A stretch of 64,000 nucleotides of DNA from DATFVJ01 sp963851085 (GTDB lineage Bacteria > Actinomycetota > Actinomycetes > Streptosporangiales > Streptosporangiaceae), in NCBI GenBank assembly GCA_963851085.1, contig CAWKNX010000023.1, forward strand, positions 310,001-374,000. The letters are read 5' to 3'. Positions 37,504 through 47,517 of the stretch are shown here, one piece after another. Numbering within the stretch: the first letter of the stretch is position 1; the number at the start of each line of letters is the position of its first letter. The position numbers and the translations under genes are program-made. The notes beneath the pieces were generated by a model. It was not told where the DNA came from. It was given only the letters and a program-made list of their open reading frames with translations, and did no database searches.

Positions 37504-37764
37504 GTGGCAGGGACTCCCGCCGCAGAAGGCATTACGAACCCGCCGATCGATGAGCTGCTGGCCATCGTGGACAGCAAGTACAGCCTCGTCATCATGGCCG
37601 CGAAGCGGGCACGGCAGATCAACGCCTACTACGCCCAGCTTGGCGAGGGCCTGCTCGAGTACGTGGGCCCGCTCGTGGAGACGCACGTCCAGGAGAAGCC
37701 GCTCTCCGTGGCGCTGCGGGAGATCCGTGAGCAGCTGCTCACAGCAGAGACCATCGAAGCCTGA
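37504..37764 (+). CDS. rpoZ: RNA polymerase omega subunit
   Basis: 86-residue subunit that aids RNA polymerase assembly. NPPIDELLAIVDSKYSLVIMAAKRARQINAYYAQLGEGLLEYVGP is the conserved omega core. GTG 37504 follows AAAGG. Intact, although its neighbours gmk and coaBC are not. Its stop lies in the first unit of a 54-bp duplication. Confidence 0.95.
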   Translation: MAGTPAAEGITNPPIDELLAIVDSKYSLVIMAAKRARQINAYYAQLGEGLLEYVGPLVETHVQEKPLSVALREIREQLLTAETIEA

Positions 37765-37866
37765 CGGGATGTCCCGTGGGGTTCCGGGGGGTCATCCCCC
37801 CGGGACGGCAGAGCCTGACGCGATGTCCCGTGCGGTCCCGGGGGGTCACCCCCCCGGGACCGCAGA
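37759..37866 (+). repeat. 54-bp tandem duplication with strong hairpins
   Basis: Copies at 37759-37812 and 37813-37866 differ at about four positions. Each contains a long hairpin, GTCCCGGGGGG pairing with CCCCCCCGGGAC in copy 2. The unit spans the rpoZ stop and the start of coaBC; being 18 codons, it duplicates MSR-VPGGHPPGTAEP at the CoaBC N-terminus. Confidence 0.88.
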
Positions 37867-39098
37867 GCCCGCGAACATCATTCTCGGTGTCGGGGCGGGC
37901 ATCGCCGCGTACAAAGCGTGTGAGCTGCTCCGGCGGCTGACGGAGTCCGATCATCGGGTGCGGGTCATGCCGACAGTGGATTCGCTCCGCTTCGTTGGCC
38001 GCGCGACCTGGGCCGCACTTTCCGGTCAGCCGGTGGCAACGGGTGTCTGGGCCGATGTGCACGAGGTACCGCATGTTCAGCTCGGCAGGCAGGCCGATCT
38101 GGTCGTCGTCGCTCCGGCTACCGCGGACCTGCTCGCCAAGTCGGCGCACGGGCTCGCCGGTGATCTGCTGACCACAACGCTTCTCACCGCGCGCTGCCCG
38201 GTGATGTTCGCGCCCGCGATGCACACCGAGATGTGGGAGCACGCTGCCACGCAGGCCAACGTCGCGCTGTTGCGTGAGCGCGGGATCGATCGTGGTCGAG
38301 CCCGCCACCGGACGGCTCACCGGCGCCGACAGCGGGCCTGGCAGGCTGCCAGAGCCCGCCGAGCTTTTCGAGACCGCCATCCGGCTGCTCGCGCGCGGTG
38401 CGGCCGGCCTGCGCCCCGATCTGGCAGGCCGCCACGTGGTGGTCTCCGCCGGCGGGACTCGCGAGGAACTCGATCCCGTACGGTTCCTCGGCAACTGGTC
38501 ATCGGGCCGCCAGGGTTACGCGCTGGCCCGCACGGCCGTGGCCCGCGGCGCCGAGGTGACGCTGGTAGCCGCGAACGTGGCGTTGCCCGATCCGGCCGGC
38601 GCCAGTGTCGTACGCGTCACGTCAGCCTGTCAGTTGCGCGAGGCCGTGCTCGCGGCCGCGCGATGCATGCCGATGCCGTGGTGATGGCCGCGGCCGTGGC
38701 GGATTTCCGCCCCGCCGCGCGCAGTGAAACGAAGATAAAGAAGAGCGGCAGCGTCCCCGAGCCGATCGCGCTCACCGAGAATCCCGACATCTTGCGTGAA
38801 CTCGTGCACAACAGGGACATCGGGGCGAACAAGCGGCCAGGCCAGGTGATCGTCGGCTTCGGCGCGGAAACGGGCGATATACTCGACACGGGGCTGCGAG
38901 AAACTTGCACGGAAGGGGTGCGACCTGCTGGTCGTCAACCAGGTCGGCAATGGGCTGGCCTTCGGGACAAGTGACAACGCGGCGCTCGTGCTCGCCGCCG
39001 GGGGAGTGGTGACAGAGATCTCGCGCGTACCCAAGGAGGTGCTGGCCGACCGGGTGTGGGATCTGGTCGCGCAGCGGCTCGGGCCCGCGGCCACATAG
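37769..39098 (+). pseudogene. coaBC: Phosphopantothenoylcysteine decarboxylase/synthase (frame broken)
   Basis: Bifunctional coenzyme A enzyme. The CoaC half reads ILGVGAGIAAYKACELLRRL.. with the substrate His region and FAPAMHTEMWEH; the CoaB half reads VVSAGGTREELDPVRFLGN, VVMAAAVADFRPA and, after the last break, CDLLVVNQVGNG and GTSDNAALVLAAGG. Three single-base frame changes are needed: near 38285 (+1), 38665 (-1) and 38895 (+1). Otherwise conservation is full length to TAG 39096, so the breaks look recent or artefactual. Start at ATG 37769 or 37823, one in each unit of the 54-bp duplication. Confidence 0.88.
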
Positions 39099-39215
39099 AC
39101 AGCACACAGCCGACTTACCCGGGTCGTCCAGGCCCCGGTATGCTTCCGGCCGAGACCCGCGCAGGGTGGCTTCTCCGATAAACTTCGGCGAAATCACCAT
39201 ATGGCACGCAGGATT

Positions 39216-39256
39216 CCGCATCCGGCATACGCGCCTTGAACGTGTGCCGGATGCGG
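39216..39256 (+). promoter_or_regulatory. Long hairpin upstream of metK
   Basis: CCGCATCCGGCA (39216-39227) pairs perfectly with TGCCGGATGCGG (39245-39256) and the stem can extend inward. It ends about 10 nt before the metK ribosome site AGAAGAGGA. I do not see the conserved core of a known SAM riboswitch class, so its role is unknown. Confidence 0.5.
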
Positions 39257-39278
39257 CCGTCGCAGAAGAGGAATTCAC

Positions 39279-40472
39279 ATGTCACGTCGCCTTTTCACTT
39301 CCGAGTCGGTCACAGAAGGCCATCCGGACAAGATGGCTGACCAGATCAGTGACGCTATTCTCGATGCGATGATCAAGGATGATCAGCGCAGCCGGGTCGC
39401 CGTAGAGACCTTGATCACGACAGGGCAGGTTCACGTCGCCGGCGAGGTCACGACCAAGACGTACGTCGACATCCCCGGGATCATCAGGGACAAGATCCTG
39501 GAGATCGGCTACGACTCGTCGGCCAAGGGCTATGACGGGGCCTCGTGCGGCGTCTCTGTCTCGATCGGTGCGCAGTCACCGGACATCGCCCAGGGTGTGG
39601 ACGACGCCTACGAGCGGCGCGAGGGCGAGGGCACTGACGAGTTCGACCAGCAAGGGGCCGGCGACCAGGGCCTGATGTTCGGCTACGCCTGCCGCGAGAC
39701 CCCCGAGCTGATGCCGCTGCCGATCATGCTGGCGCACCGGCTGGCGAGGCGGCTCACGGTGGTGCGGCGCAGCGGGCTCGTTCCTTACCTGCGGCCGGAC
39801 GGCAAGACCCAGGTGACCATCGAATATGACGGCGCGAGGCCGGTCCGGCTCGACACCGTGGTGGTTTCGTCGCAGCACGCACCGGACATCGATCTGCGCG
39901 AACTGCTCGAACCCGATGTACGCGAGCACGTGGTCGCCCCGATGCTTGACGGGGTCGAACTCGATACGGCCAACTACCGGCTGCTCGTCAACCCCACCGG
40001 CCGGTTCGAGATCGGCGGCCCGATGGGTGACGCGGGGCTGACCGGCCGGAAGATCATAATCGACACCTACGGCGGCATGGCCAGGCACGGGGGAGGGGCC
40101 TTCTCCGGCAAGGACCCGTCCAAGGTGGACCGCAGCGCCGCGTACGCGATGCGCTGGGTGGCCAAGAATGTCGTTGCCGCCGGGCTCGCCGACCGGTGTG
40201 AGGTGCAGGTCGCCTACGCCATCGGCAAGGCGAAGCCGGTCGGGGTGTTCGTCGAGTGCTTCGGCACCGAACACGCCGCCGCGGACGAGATCCAGCACGC
40301 CGTGCTCGAGGTCTTCGATCTCCGTCCGGCGGCCATCATCCGTGATCTTGATCTGCTCCGGCCGATCTACTCCCAGACCGCCGCGTACGGTCATTTCGGC
40401 CGCGAGGAGCCCGACTTCTCCTGGGAGCGCACCGATCGCGTCGAGGCACTCCGCGCGGCCGCACATATTTGA
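39279..40472 (+). CDS. metK: S-adenosylmethionine synthetase
   Basis: Makes SAM from methionine and ATP. 397 residues, normal length. FTSESVTEGHPDKMADQISD, GAGDQGLMFGYA, GGAFSGKDPSKVDRSAAY and the C-terminal FSWERTD are intact. AGAAGAGGA lies before the ATG. No frame break, unlike both neighbouring core genes. Confidence 0.98.
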   Translation: MSRRLFTSESVTEGHPDKMADQISDAILDAMIKDDQRSRVAVETLITTGQVHVAGEVTTKTYVDIPGIIRDKILEIGYDSSAKGYDGASCGVSVSIGAQSPDIAQGVDDAYERREGEGTDEFDQQGAGDQGLMFGYACRETPELMPLPIMLAHRLARRLTVVRRSGLVPYLRPDGKTQVTIEYDGARPVRLDTVVVSSQHAPDIDLRELLEPDVREHVVAPMLDGVELDTANYRLLVNPTGRFEIGGPMGDAGLTGRKIIIDTYGGMARHGGGAFSGKDPSKVDRSAAYAMRWVAKNVVAAGLADRCEVQVAYAIGKAKPVGVFVECFGTEHAAADEIQHAVLEVFDLRPAAIIRDLDLLRPIYSQTAAYGHFGREEPDFSWERTDRVEALRAAAHI

Positions 40473-40594
40473 GAGCCTCTCCCAGGGCCTGCGTCTTTGC
40501 TCGTGACCTATGCGGGCGTACTGTCTGCACGACGGGTGTGCCGCGCGAAAATATGGGTGCGGCCGATCCCGGGTAGTGCTCAGGAGATGGCCCG

Positions 40595-40882
40595 ATGATG
40601 ACAATCGAGCTTAAGGTCCCTGACGGGTGGACCCCCGGGCTGACGCTGGCAGCCCGCCAACTGCTGCAGAGGTCCATCGACCGCGGGTTCCCCACCGTCA
40701 CCGTTGTCCGGCCTGGGGAAATGTCCACCGGGAACGCGGCTGACCGCGCTTCATACCGCTCAAGGGCCCGCAGGCACCGGATCTGGGCGGCGGCGCAGCG
40801 GCAAGCCGCCCGGCCGGGGGACGCTCCGGGCACGGGCCCGCCCCTCCCGCAGGCGAGCGATCCGCGGATCAGCGATGATTGA
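40595..40882 (+). CDS. Small hypothetical protein
   Basis: 95 residues, basic, with a conserved-looking N-terminus (VPDGWTPGLTLAARQLLQR..IDRGFPTVTVVRPGEM) and an Arg/Ala-rich tail. ATG ATG start at 40595 with GGAGATGG just upstream. I do not recognise the family. It lies between metK and cheB and may belong with the latter. Confidence 0.45.
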   Translation: MMTIELKVPDGWTPGLTLAARQLLQRSIDRGFPTVTVVRPGEMSTGNAADRASYRSRARRHRIWAAAQRQAARPGDAPGTGPPLPQASDPRISDD

Positions 40883-40955
40883 GACTTCGGGCTGACGGCG
40901 CCGCAGGCGGTGTACAGCCGGACGTCAGGGCTGCTGCAGAGAGCGTGAGCCGGAC

Positions 40956-42191
40956 ATGGGATCGACGCGAGGCCGCAGGATCGTCGTGGTCGCCGCCTCA
41001 GCGGGCGGCGTAGAGGCACTTCAGGCACTGCTCGCTCAGCTCCCGGCCGACTTTCCCGCGCCCGTGCTCGTGGTCCTGCATGTCCCCGCGACGGGCGGCC
41101 GCGCGCTGCCCCGGATCATGGACCGGGCAGGCCTGCTCCACGCCGGTGTCACGGCAGATGGCGAGCAGTTGCAGCCCGGCCGGATCTACGTTGCCCCGCC
41201 CGACATGCACATGCTCGTCGTCGGCAACTCTGTACGGCTCTCGCACGGGCCGCGGCAGAGCGGCCATCGCCCGGCCGCGGATCCGCTCTTCTGCAGCGCC
41301 GCGCTTGCCGCCGGCCCACGCGTCGTCGCCGTCGTGCTGAGCGGCACGCTCGACGACGGCGCGGTCGGCTGTGCCGTGGTGGAGCGGCGCGGCGGCATGG
41401 TCGCGATCCAGGACCCCGGGGAGAGCGCCTACGAGGGGATGCCGCGTGCCGCGATCGCCAGGACGAGCCGGGCCGTCGTCCTGAAGGTGCGGCAGATCGC
41501 CGAATTCCTCGACGAGCAGAGCCGCATCCAGGTCGCCGCGGCCAAGCAGGCTCCAGACCATGAGCTTGAACGGTACGTCACACTGCTGCTGCACCCGCTG
41601 CTGCCCACTGCCGAGCCCGAGACCGCGTTGTCCTGCCCGGAATGCGGCGGCGCCCTGCGCGCCGAGCACGAAGGGACACCGTCGGTGCGCTATAAGTGCG
41701 CGTTCGGTCATTCATGGTCGCCTTCCAGCTTTGCCGAGGGACACTCCGCCGCGGTCGAGCGTGCCCTGTGGTCAGCCACGCTCCGCCTGGATGAACGCTG
41801 GCGCCTCAGCCAGGAGCTGGCCGAATCCGCCGAACTTCGCGGGCACCGCGTCTCCGCCGCGTTGTTCAGGAAGGCCGCCAGTGAGGCGAAGAGCGCCGCG
41901 GATGCGGTCAGGCGGCTGCAAGCTCCGGCCGTTCCCGCTGCTGAGCCGGACGGCGGCCCGGACGGCGCGGCACCGGACGGCGCCCCGGCCCCGCAGACAC
42001 CGTCATCGAACCGGAGAAAACGGCCGAGGAACCTGGAGCGTGAACCAAGGTCCCGGTTATGTAACGCGAGTCCGTCGGCGTACGCTTACCGATTGTGCCA
42101 GGCGAGTCGGACCAGGAGTTTGACGAACTCCTATTCATGCTCAAGGAAACCCGCGGATTCGACTTCACGGGTTACAAGAGATCGACCCTGA
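40956..42191 (+). CDS. cheB: CheB-type protein-glutamate methylesterase with zinc-ribbon-like tail
   Basis: The methylesterase domain (residues 1-190) has the Ser of AASAGGVEALQ, the His of VLHVPATGG and the Asp of LSGTLDDGAVG as catalytic triad. There is no receiver domain. A second module (about 225-330) has CPECGG and KCAFGHSW, a likely zinc site seen in standalone actinobacterial CheB proteins. The frame stays open to 42191, overlapping cheR by 97 nt; the last ~65 residues are basic and unlike the family, so the natural stop may have been lost by a frame change. Confidence 0.85.
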   Translation: MGSTRGRRIVVVAASAGGVEALQALLAQLPADFPAPVLVVLHVPATGGRALPRIMDRAGLLHAGVTADGEQLQPGRIYVAPPDMHMLVVGNSVRLSHGPRQSGHRPAADPLFCSAALAAGPRVVAVVLSGTLDDGAVGCAVVERRGGMVAIQDPGESAYEGMPRAAIARTSRAVVLKVRQIAEFLDEQSRIQVAAAKQAPDHELERYVTLLLHPLLPTAEPETALSCPECGGALRAEHEGTPSVRYKCAFGHSWSPSSFAEGHSAAVERALWSATLRLDERWRLSQELAESAELRGHRVSAALFRKAASEAKSAADAVRRLQAPAVPAAEPDGGPDGAAPDGAPAPQTPSSNRRKRPRNLEREPRSRLCNASPSAYAYRLCQASRTRSLTNSYSCSRKPADSTSRVTRDRP

Positions 42192-43972
42192 TGCGGCGGA
42201 TCGGCCGCAGGATGGACGCGCGCGAGTTGCGCACGCTCGGCGAGTACCGTGACTACCTCGAACTCGAGCCGGATGAATTCAGCCGGCTGTTCGACAGCCT
42301 GCTCATCAACGTGACCGGTTTCTTCCGTGACCTGGCGGCGTGGGAGGCCCTCAACTCGGAGGTACTGCCCGAGTTGCTCGCCGCCAAGGGCAGCGCCCGG
42401 CCGATCCGGGTCTGGAGCGCGGGCTGCGCCACCGGTGAGGAGGCGTACACGCTCGCGATCCTGCTGGCCGAGGTGCTGGGCCCGGAGGGTTACAGCAACC
42501 GGGTCAAGATCTATGCCACGGATCTCGACGAGGATGCCCTCCAGCAGGCGCGCGCCGGGAACTACAGCCAGCGGCAGGTCGGTGATGTCCCAGCGGAACT
42601 GCGGGCAAAGTACTTCGAGCCGGCCGCGGTGGGCTACGCCTTCAGCAGGGACCTGCGCAGGCAGGTGATATTCGGCCGCAACGACCTGACCAGGGATGCC
42701 CCAATCTCCCGCGTGGATCTGCTCGTCGCACGCAACACACTCATGTACTTCACCGCGGAAACGCAGGCCACCATAATCCGCAAGTTCCACTTCGCGCTTT
42801 CCGACCCTGGTTACCTGTTCCTCGGCAAGGCCGAGATGCTGCTTAATCACGGCGACCGCTTTGAGCCGCTCGACCTTCGCAAACGCCTGTTCCGTAAGGT
42901 CCCCAACGCGGGTGCCGCCGACGTTCACCGCCCGGCCACTGAATTCGGCGCGGACGGACAGCCGCCGGCGGCCCGTCTGCAGGGTGCCGCGTTCGGGGCG
43001 GGGCCGGTCGCGCAGCTTGCGCTCGACGAGACGGGCAGGCTCGCCGTGGCCAACTTCCGCGCGGAGCGGATGTTCAACCTCCACCCGCGCGACGTGGGCA
43101 GGCCGTTCCATGATCTGGAGGTCTCGTACCGTCCCGTTGAGCTCCGGTCGGTCATCGAGCAGGTGAAGAAGGACAAACGCCCGCTCGAGCTGACCGAAGT
43201 CACCTGGCACCGTGGCGCGGGCACGGAGCCGATGATCCTCGATATCGTGGTCCTCCCGCTGCTCAGCGACACCGATGAGCAGATCGGCATCGGGATCAGC
43301 TTCATCGACGCGACCCGCTACCGCAGGCTGCGTGACGAACTTGAGCACTCCAGCCAGGACCTGGAGCGGGCCTACGAGGAACTTCAGTCGCTGAACGAGG
43401 AGCTCGAGACCACCAACGAGGAGCTTCAGTCCACCAACGAGGAACTCGAGACCACCAACGAGGAGCTTCAGTCCACCAACGAGGAACTCGAGACGATGAA
43501 CGAGGAGCTTCAGTCCACCAACGACGAGCTCCAGGCGATCAACGACGTGCTCCGGGTGCGGACAGAGGAGCTTGACGCGGCCAACGGGTTCCTCGGCTCC
43601 GTGCTGCGCAGCCTCGGCAGCGCGGTCGTCGTGGTGAACGAGGATCTGCGGGTGCGAGTGTGGAGCCCAGGTGCCGAGGAGCTGTGGGGGCTCCGCTCCG
43701 ACGAGGCTGAGGGCAGGCACCTGCTCACCCTCGACATCGGCCTGCCCGTGCAGCAGATCGTGCCGCTGTTGCAGCGGATGCTCACCGAGAAGGCGGACGT
43801 GACCGAGGCGGCGGTCGACGCGGTGAACCGGCGGGGCCGCCCGGTCCGCCTGCACGTGGAGTGCAGCCTGCTGCGCGGCGAGCAGGGGACGATCCACGGC
43901 GTGATCATGGTCATGAACCATCTGGACCACGAGGCGGAGCCTGAGCAGGACGCGTCGATGCGCCTGGGGTGA
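42095..43972 (+). CDS. cheR: CheR methyltransferase with coiled coil and PAS domains
   Basis: 625 residues. The CheR N-terminal helical part (FDFTGYKRSTLMRRIGRRM) and the SAM domain (IRVWSAGCATGEEAYTLAILL, IYATDLDEDAL, ARNTLMYF) occupy residues 1-270. A PAS-like domain (about 300-405) follows, then a coiled coil with 14-residue repeats EELETTNEELQSTN (about 416-498) and a second PAS (about 505-610). GTG 42095 lies 8 nt after TACGCT, so a leaderless start is possible. No chemoreceptor, CheA or flagellar gene is in the window, so with CheB it probably forms a non-chemotaxis modification module. Confidence 0.88.
   Translation: MPGESDQEFDELLFMLKETRGFDFTGYKRSTLMRRIGRRMDARELRTLGEYRDYLELEPDEFSRLFDSLLINVTGFFRDLAAWEALNSEVLPELLAAKGSARPIRVWSAGCATGEEAYTLAILLAEVLGPEGYSNRVKIYATDLDEDALQQARAGNYSQRQVGDVPAELRAKYFEPAAVGYAFSRDLRRQVIFGRNDLTRDAPISRVDLLVARNTLMYFTAETQATIIRKFHFALSDPGYLFLGKAEMLLNHGDRFEPLDLRKRLFRKVPNAGAADVHRPATEFGADGQPPAARLQGAAFGAGPVAQLALDETGRLAVANFRAERMFNLHPRDVGRPFHDLEVSYRPVELRSVIEQVKKDKRPLELTEVTWHRGAGTEPMILDIVVLPLLSDTDEQIGIGISFIDATRYRRLRDELEHSSQDLERAYEELQSLNEELETTNEELQSTNEELETTNEELQSTNEELETMNEELQSTNDELQAINDVLRVRTEELDAANGFLGSVLRSLGSAVVVVNEDLRVRVWSPGAEELWGLRSDEAEGRHLLTLDIGLPVQQIVPLLQRMLTEKADVTEAAVDAVNRRGRPVRLHVECSLLRGEQGTIHGVIMVMNHLDHEAEPEQDASMRLG
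43395..43530 (+). repeat. 42-bp coding repeat in cheR coiled coil
   Basis: Three nearly identical 14-codon units built on GAGCTCGAGACCACCAACGA and GGAGCTTCAGTCCACCAACG encode heptad pairs of the coiled coil. Near identity at DNA level points to recent expansion. Confidence 0.8.
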
Positions 43973-44007
43973 CGAGACCGGTGGGCGCGGTCTGGTAGGA
44001 CGGAACC

Positions 44008-46035
44008 GTGCCTCAGGTTGCGCCAGCCAGGCGGCGGCCGCCGCGCCAGCCGCCCGTGCGGACCCAAGCGGCCGAGCTGCCGGTTGCCCGGATAGCCGTC
44101 GACGTCTCGCTCGCCCACCTCGACCGGCCATTCGACTACCTTGTCCCGCAGCAGCTCGCCGCGGCTGCCGTGCCCGGCTGCCGGGTCCGCGTCAGGTTCG
44201 CGGGCAAACTGACCGACGGCTACCTGCTCGAACGCGTCGCCAGCAGCGACCACCCTGGCAAGCTCGCGTTCCTCGACCGGGTGGTTTCCGCGGAGCCGGT
44301 GCTCACCGCCGAACTCGCCGGGCTCGCGAGGGCGGTCGCCGACCACTACGCGGGCACCCTCGCCGACGTACTGCGGCTCGCGATACCGCCGCGGCACGCG
44401 GCTACGGAATCGCAGCCATCGGAGCAGGCCGCGGCGTCGGCCGTGGGATACTGCGCCCCCGATCCAGGCCCGTGGGCGCAGTACCAGGCGGGCGCCGCGT
44501 TCCTCGCCGCCATCGTGGACGGCCGATCGCCGCGCGCCGCCTGGTCCGCGCTGCCCGGCCAGGGCTGGCCGCACGCCGTCGCCGTCGCGGTCGCGGCGGC
44601 GGCGTCGGCGGGCCGCGGAGCGGTGGTCGTGGTACCAGAGTCCGCCGACCTCGCGCGTGTCGACGCCGCGCTCACGTCGGTGCTCGGCCCCGGCAGGCAC
44701 GTCGCCCTGAGCGCGGACCTCGGTCCCGCGCAGCGCTACAAGCGCTGGCTCGCCGCTGCGCGCGGCAGCGTCCGGGTGGTCGCGGGAACCAGGTCCGCGA
44801 TGTTCGCACCCGTGCCTGATCTGGGGCTTGTCGTGCTCTGGGATGACGGCGACGATCTGCACGCCGAACGGCGCGCGCCCTACCCGCACGCGAGGGAGGT
44901 GCTCGCGCTGCGCGCACACCGCGGCCGGCGCGGCGGCGCTGATCGGCGGTTTCTCCCGTACCGCGGAGATGACCCAGCTCGTCCAGGCGGGCTGGGCGCA
45001 CCCGCTGCGCGCGGACCGGGCACAGGTCCGCCACCATCTGCCCGAGGTCCGTGCGGCCGGCGACGACAGCGAGCTGGCCAGGGATGAGGCCGCGCGCGCG
45101 GCCCGGCTGCCGAGCGTGGCGCTGCGGACAGCCAGGGACGCGCTGGCGCGTGGGCCGGTGCTCGTGCAGGTGCCGCGGCGCGGCTACCTTGCGGCCATCG
45201 GCTGCGCGCGCTGCCGTGAGCAGGCGCGCTGCACGGGCTGCGGCGGCCCGCTGGCGCTGGAGTCTGCGCACGCCGCGGCGCACTGCCGGTGGTGCGGCAG
45301 GCCCGCGACAGCATGGCGCTGCCCACGATGCCAGGCAGGGCAGATCCGTGCTCTGGTCACCGGTGCGCGGCGGACCGCGGAAGAACTCGGCCGCGCGTTC
45401 CCGTCTGCCGCCGTCCGCGTGTCGGGCGGGCAGGACCGGCTCGGCCGGGTTCCCGCCGCGCCCGCGCTCGTGGTCGCGACCCCAGGAGCCGAGCCTGCCG
45501 CGGACGGCGGTTACGCCGCGGCGCTGCTGCTGGACGGGCAGACCCTGCTCGGCCGTGCCGACCTGCGGGCAGGCGAGGAGGCGCTGCGCAGGTGGATGAA
45601 CGCCGCCGCGCTCGTGCGGCCGCGCTCTGCCGGTGGCATCGTGGTGGTGCTCGCGGACGCCGCGCTGCCAGCCGTCCAGGCGCTGATCCGCTGGGACCCG
45701 GTCACGCTACGCAGAGCGTGAGCTGGCGGAAAGAGCCGAACTCGGCTTCCCGCCCGCGGTCCGGATGGCGTCGGTCACCGGCAGCGCCGAGGCCGTGCAC
45801 AAGCTGCTGCGCGGCACGCGGCTCCCTGATGGCGCCGAAGTCCTCGGGCCGGTGCCGGTGCCCGTCAGCCGGGACAGGCGACACCGACGGCGAGCCGTAC
45901 CGCGCGCTCGTGCGGATACCGCGGCCGGCGGGCATGCGGCTCGCGCGCACCCTGGCCGACGCACAGGCCGTACGGTCGGCCCATAAGGATCCCGAACGGC
46001 TGCGCGTGCAGGTCGACCCGTTGGAGCTGATATGA
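44008..46035 (+). pseudogene. priA: Primosomal protein N' (PriA-like, frame broken)
   Basis: Replication-restart protein of about 676 residues. The N-terminal 3'-binding domain reads VARIAVDVSLAHLDRPFDYLVP; the zinc-binding Cys array is CARCREQARCTGCGG..HCRWCGRPATAWRCPRC. No Walker A GKT is visible, as is usual for the actinobacterial form, which is thought not to be a helicase. Three +1 frame changes are needed, near 44920, 45705 and 45870; the last frame ends ERLRVQVDPLELI at TGA 46033. Full-length similarity remains between breaks. Confidence 0.85.
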
Positions 46036-46062
46036 CACCCGCCGAGGCCGTAGGGTGCTTGC

Positions 46063-47434
46063 GTGGGCCGAAGGGCGTCACTTACTCCCGCGCCACGCAC
46101 ACCGGCGGCTGGCGGCGCGGGCCCGCTGCTGCCAGCGATACGGATCGCGCCGCCGCACGAGCTCGCGGCCGCGGTACTCGTGGCGCCGCTGCTGCGCGAG
46201 GCGGAGCGGCTGGCCGGCTGGGTGGGTGCCGACAGGCAGCTCACCGCGCAGCGGCCTGCTGCGGCTCGCTGACGCCGCCGCGATCATCGCCGATCTCGAG
46301 ATCGCCGCTGACGGCCAGGCAGGCCCGCCCAGCGGCGCTGGCGCCTGCGCAGCGCGGGCGACGTGCGTGAACTCGACCTGCTGTGGCACACGGCGGTCGG
46401 CGCCGGTCTCATCTCGATCGCGGGCAACCGGGCATCGGTGTGTCCGGGCGGCTTGCGTGGCCACGACGCGGACGGGCTGCTCGCCGCCTGGCGGGGCGCA
46501 CTTGACGCGGTCCTGGGCTGTGGGCCCACCGATGTGAGCGAGGAACTCGAGGGCCTTGCGACCCTGCTGTACGCGGCGGGCGCGCCGGTGCGGATGGACG
46601 CGCTGGCCGACGCTTTCGCCGCCGCGACCGCCGCGACGCGCGCGGCTGAAGGGCCAGGCGGCGCGGCGGCGCGCCCGATCCGGGGGCGCGGATGTCGCAG
46701 GCACTCGAAGCGCTCGCCGATCTTGGCGTCGCGGAACTTGGTGTCGACGATGCAGGATGACCAGCTCACCGTGGCACTGACCGCGCTCGGCGCGGCGGGC
46801 ATGCGAGGACCGGCTGATCGCCGCGGGTTTCTCCGCGCCGGTCCTCGGCTGCGCCGCGTCCTCGGGCGCGGCGGGCCTGCTGACGGGCCTCGCGGGCTAT
46901 GACGCCGAGGACGGCGAACTCGAGATCGCCGCATGGCTGGCTGGGCGCACGCCGCAGGAGGCCGCGGCCGAGCTTCTCGACGCCGCGAGCACGTCCTCGC
47001 CTGGCGCCCGCGGCGCCGCGTTCGCGATCATCGATCGCCTTGGTGAGCAGGTGATCCCGCTCGTGCGGTCGGCTCTTGACGACCCGGTGCTCCGGCCCCA
47101 CGCGGCCATCTGGCTGCGCGAGCTTGGTGTGCAGGCGGACCTGACCGCCGCGGAGCGAGCCTGGCTGCTTGTCGATCTCGGTGCCGGGCTGCTCGAGGAG
47201 GCCGAACCTGGAGCGGTCGCGGCTGAACTGCTGCCCGAGCTTCCCGTGGCCGAGCAAGCCACGCTGGTCGGCGGGCTATGGCAGGTGGCGCACCCGGACC
47301 TCATCACCCTGCTCACCACGCTCACCGAGCACCACCCCGATCCGGCCGTCGCCAAGGCGGCGAGAAAGGCCGCGTTCAAGGCGCGATCACAGCATCTCGG
47401 CGCCGAGGCCGTGCGCGCCGACCGGCTCCGGTGA
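46063..47434 (+). pseudogene. Unrecognised protein gene with multiple frame breaks
   Basis: Coding-like sequence of about 455 codons between priA and def. Readable segments are HELAAAVLVAPLLREAERLAGWVG; LLRLADAAAIIADLEIAADG; RELDLLWHTAVGAGLISIAGN; ALEALADLGVAELGVDDAG; DDQLTVALTALGAAGM; EDRLIAAGFSAPVLGC; and an intact C-terminus (IPLVRSALDDPVLRPHAAIWLRELG..) with HEAT-like helices, ending at TGA 47432. At least five frame changes are needed. I do not recognise a family with a known function. GTG 46063 is a guess for the start. Confidence 0.6.
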
Positions 47435-47517
47435 GCTGCGGAGGCCCGGCCACCGCTGCCGCCGGGTGCCCGTAAACTTGACGCGCAGCATCGCGTAAGC
47501 CGTTCTGGAGGATAATC

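Noticed and set aside
37769..39098. Programmed ribosomal frameshifting in coaBC
   Set aside because: Three shifts of mixed direction, no slippery site with a conserved downstream structure, and similar breaks occur in a dozen unrelated genes.
39099..39278. SAM riboswitch before metK
   Set aside because: A strong hairpin is present but I do not see the conserved cores of known SAM classes; reported only as an unassigned hairpin.
42131..44131. 666-codon open frame on the minus strand opposite cheR
   Set aside because: Repetitive residues are the antisense of the cheR coiled coil; no ribosome site or motif.
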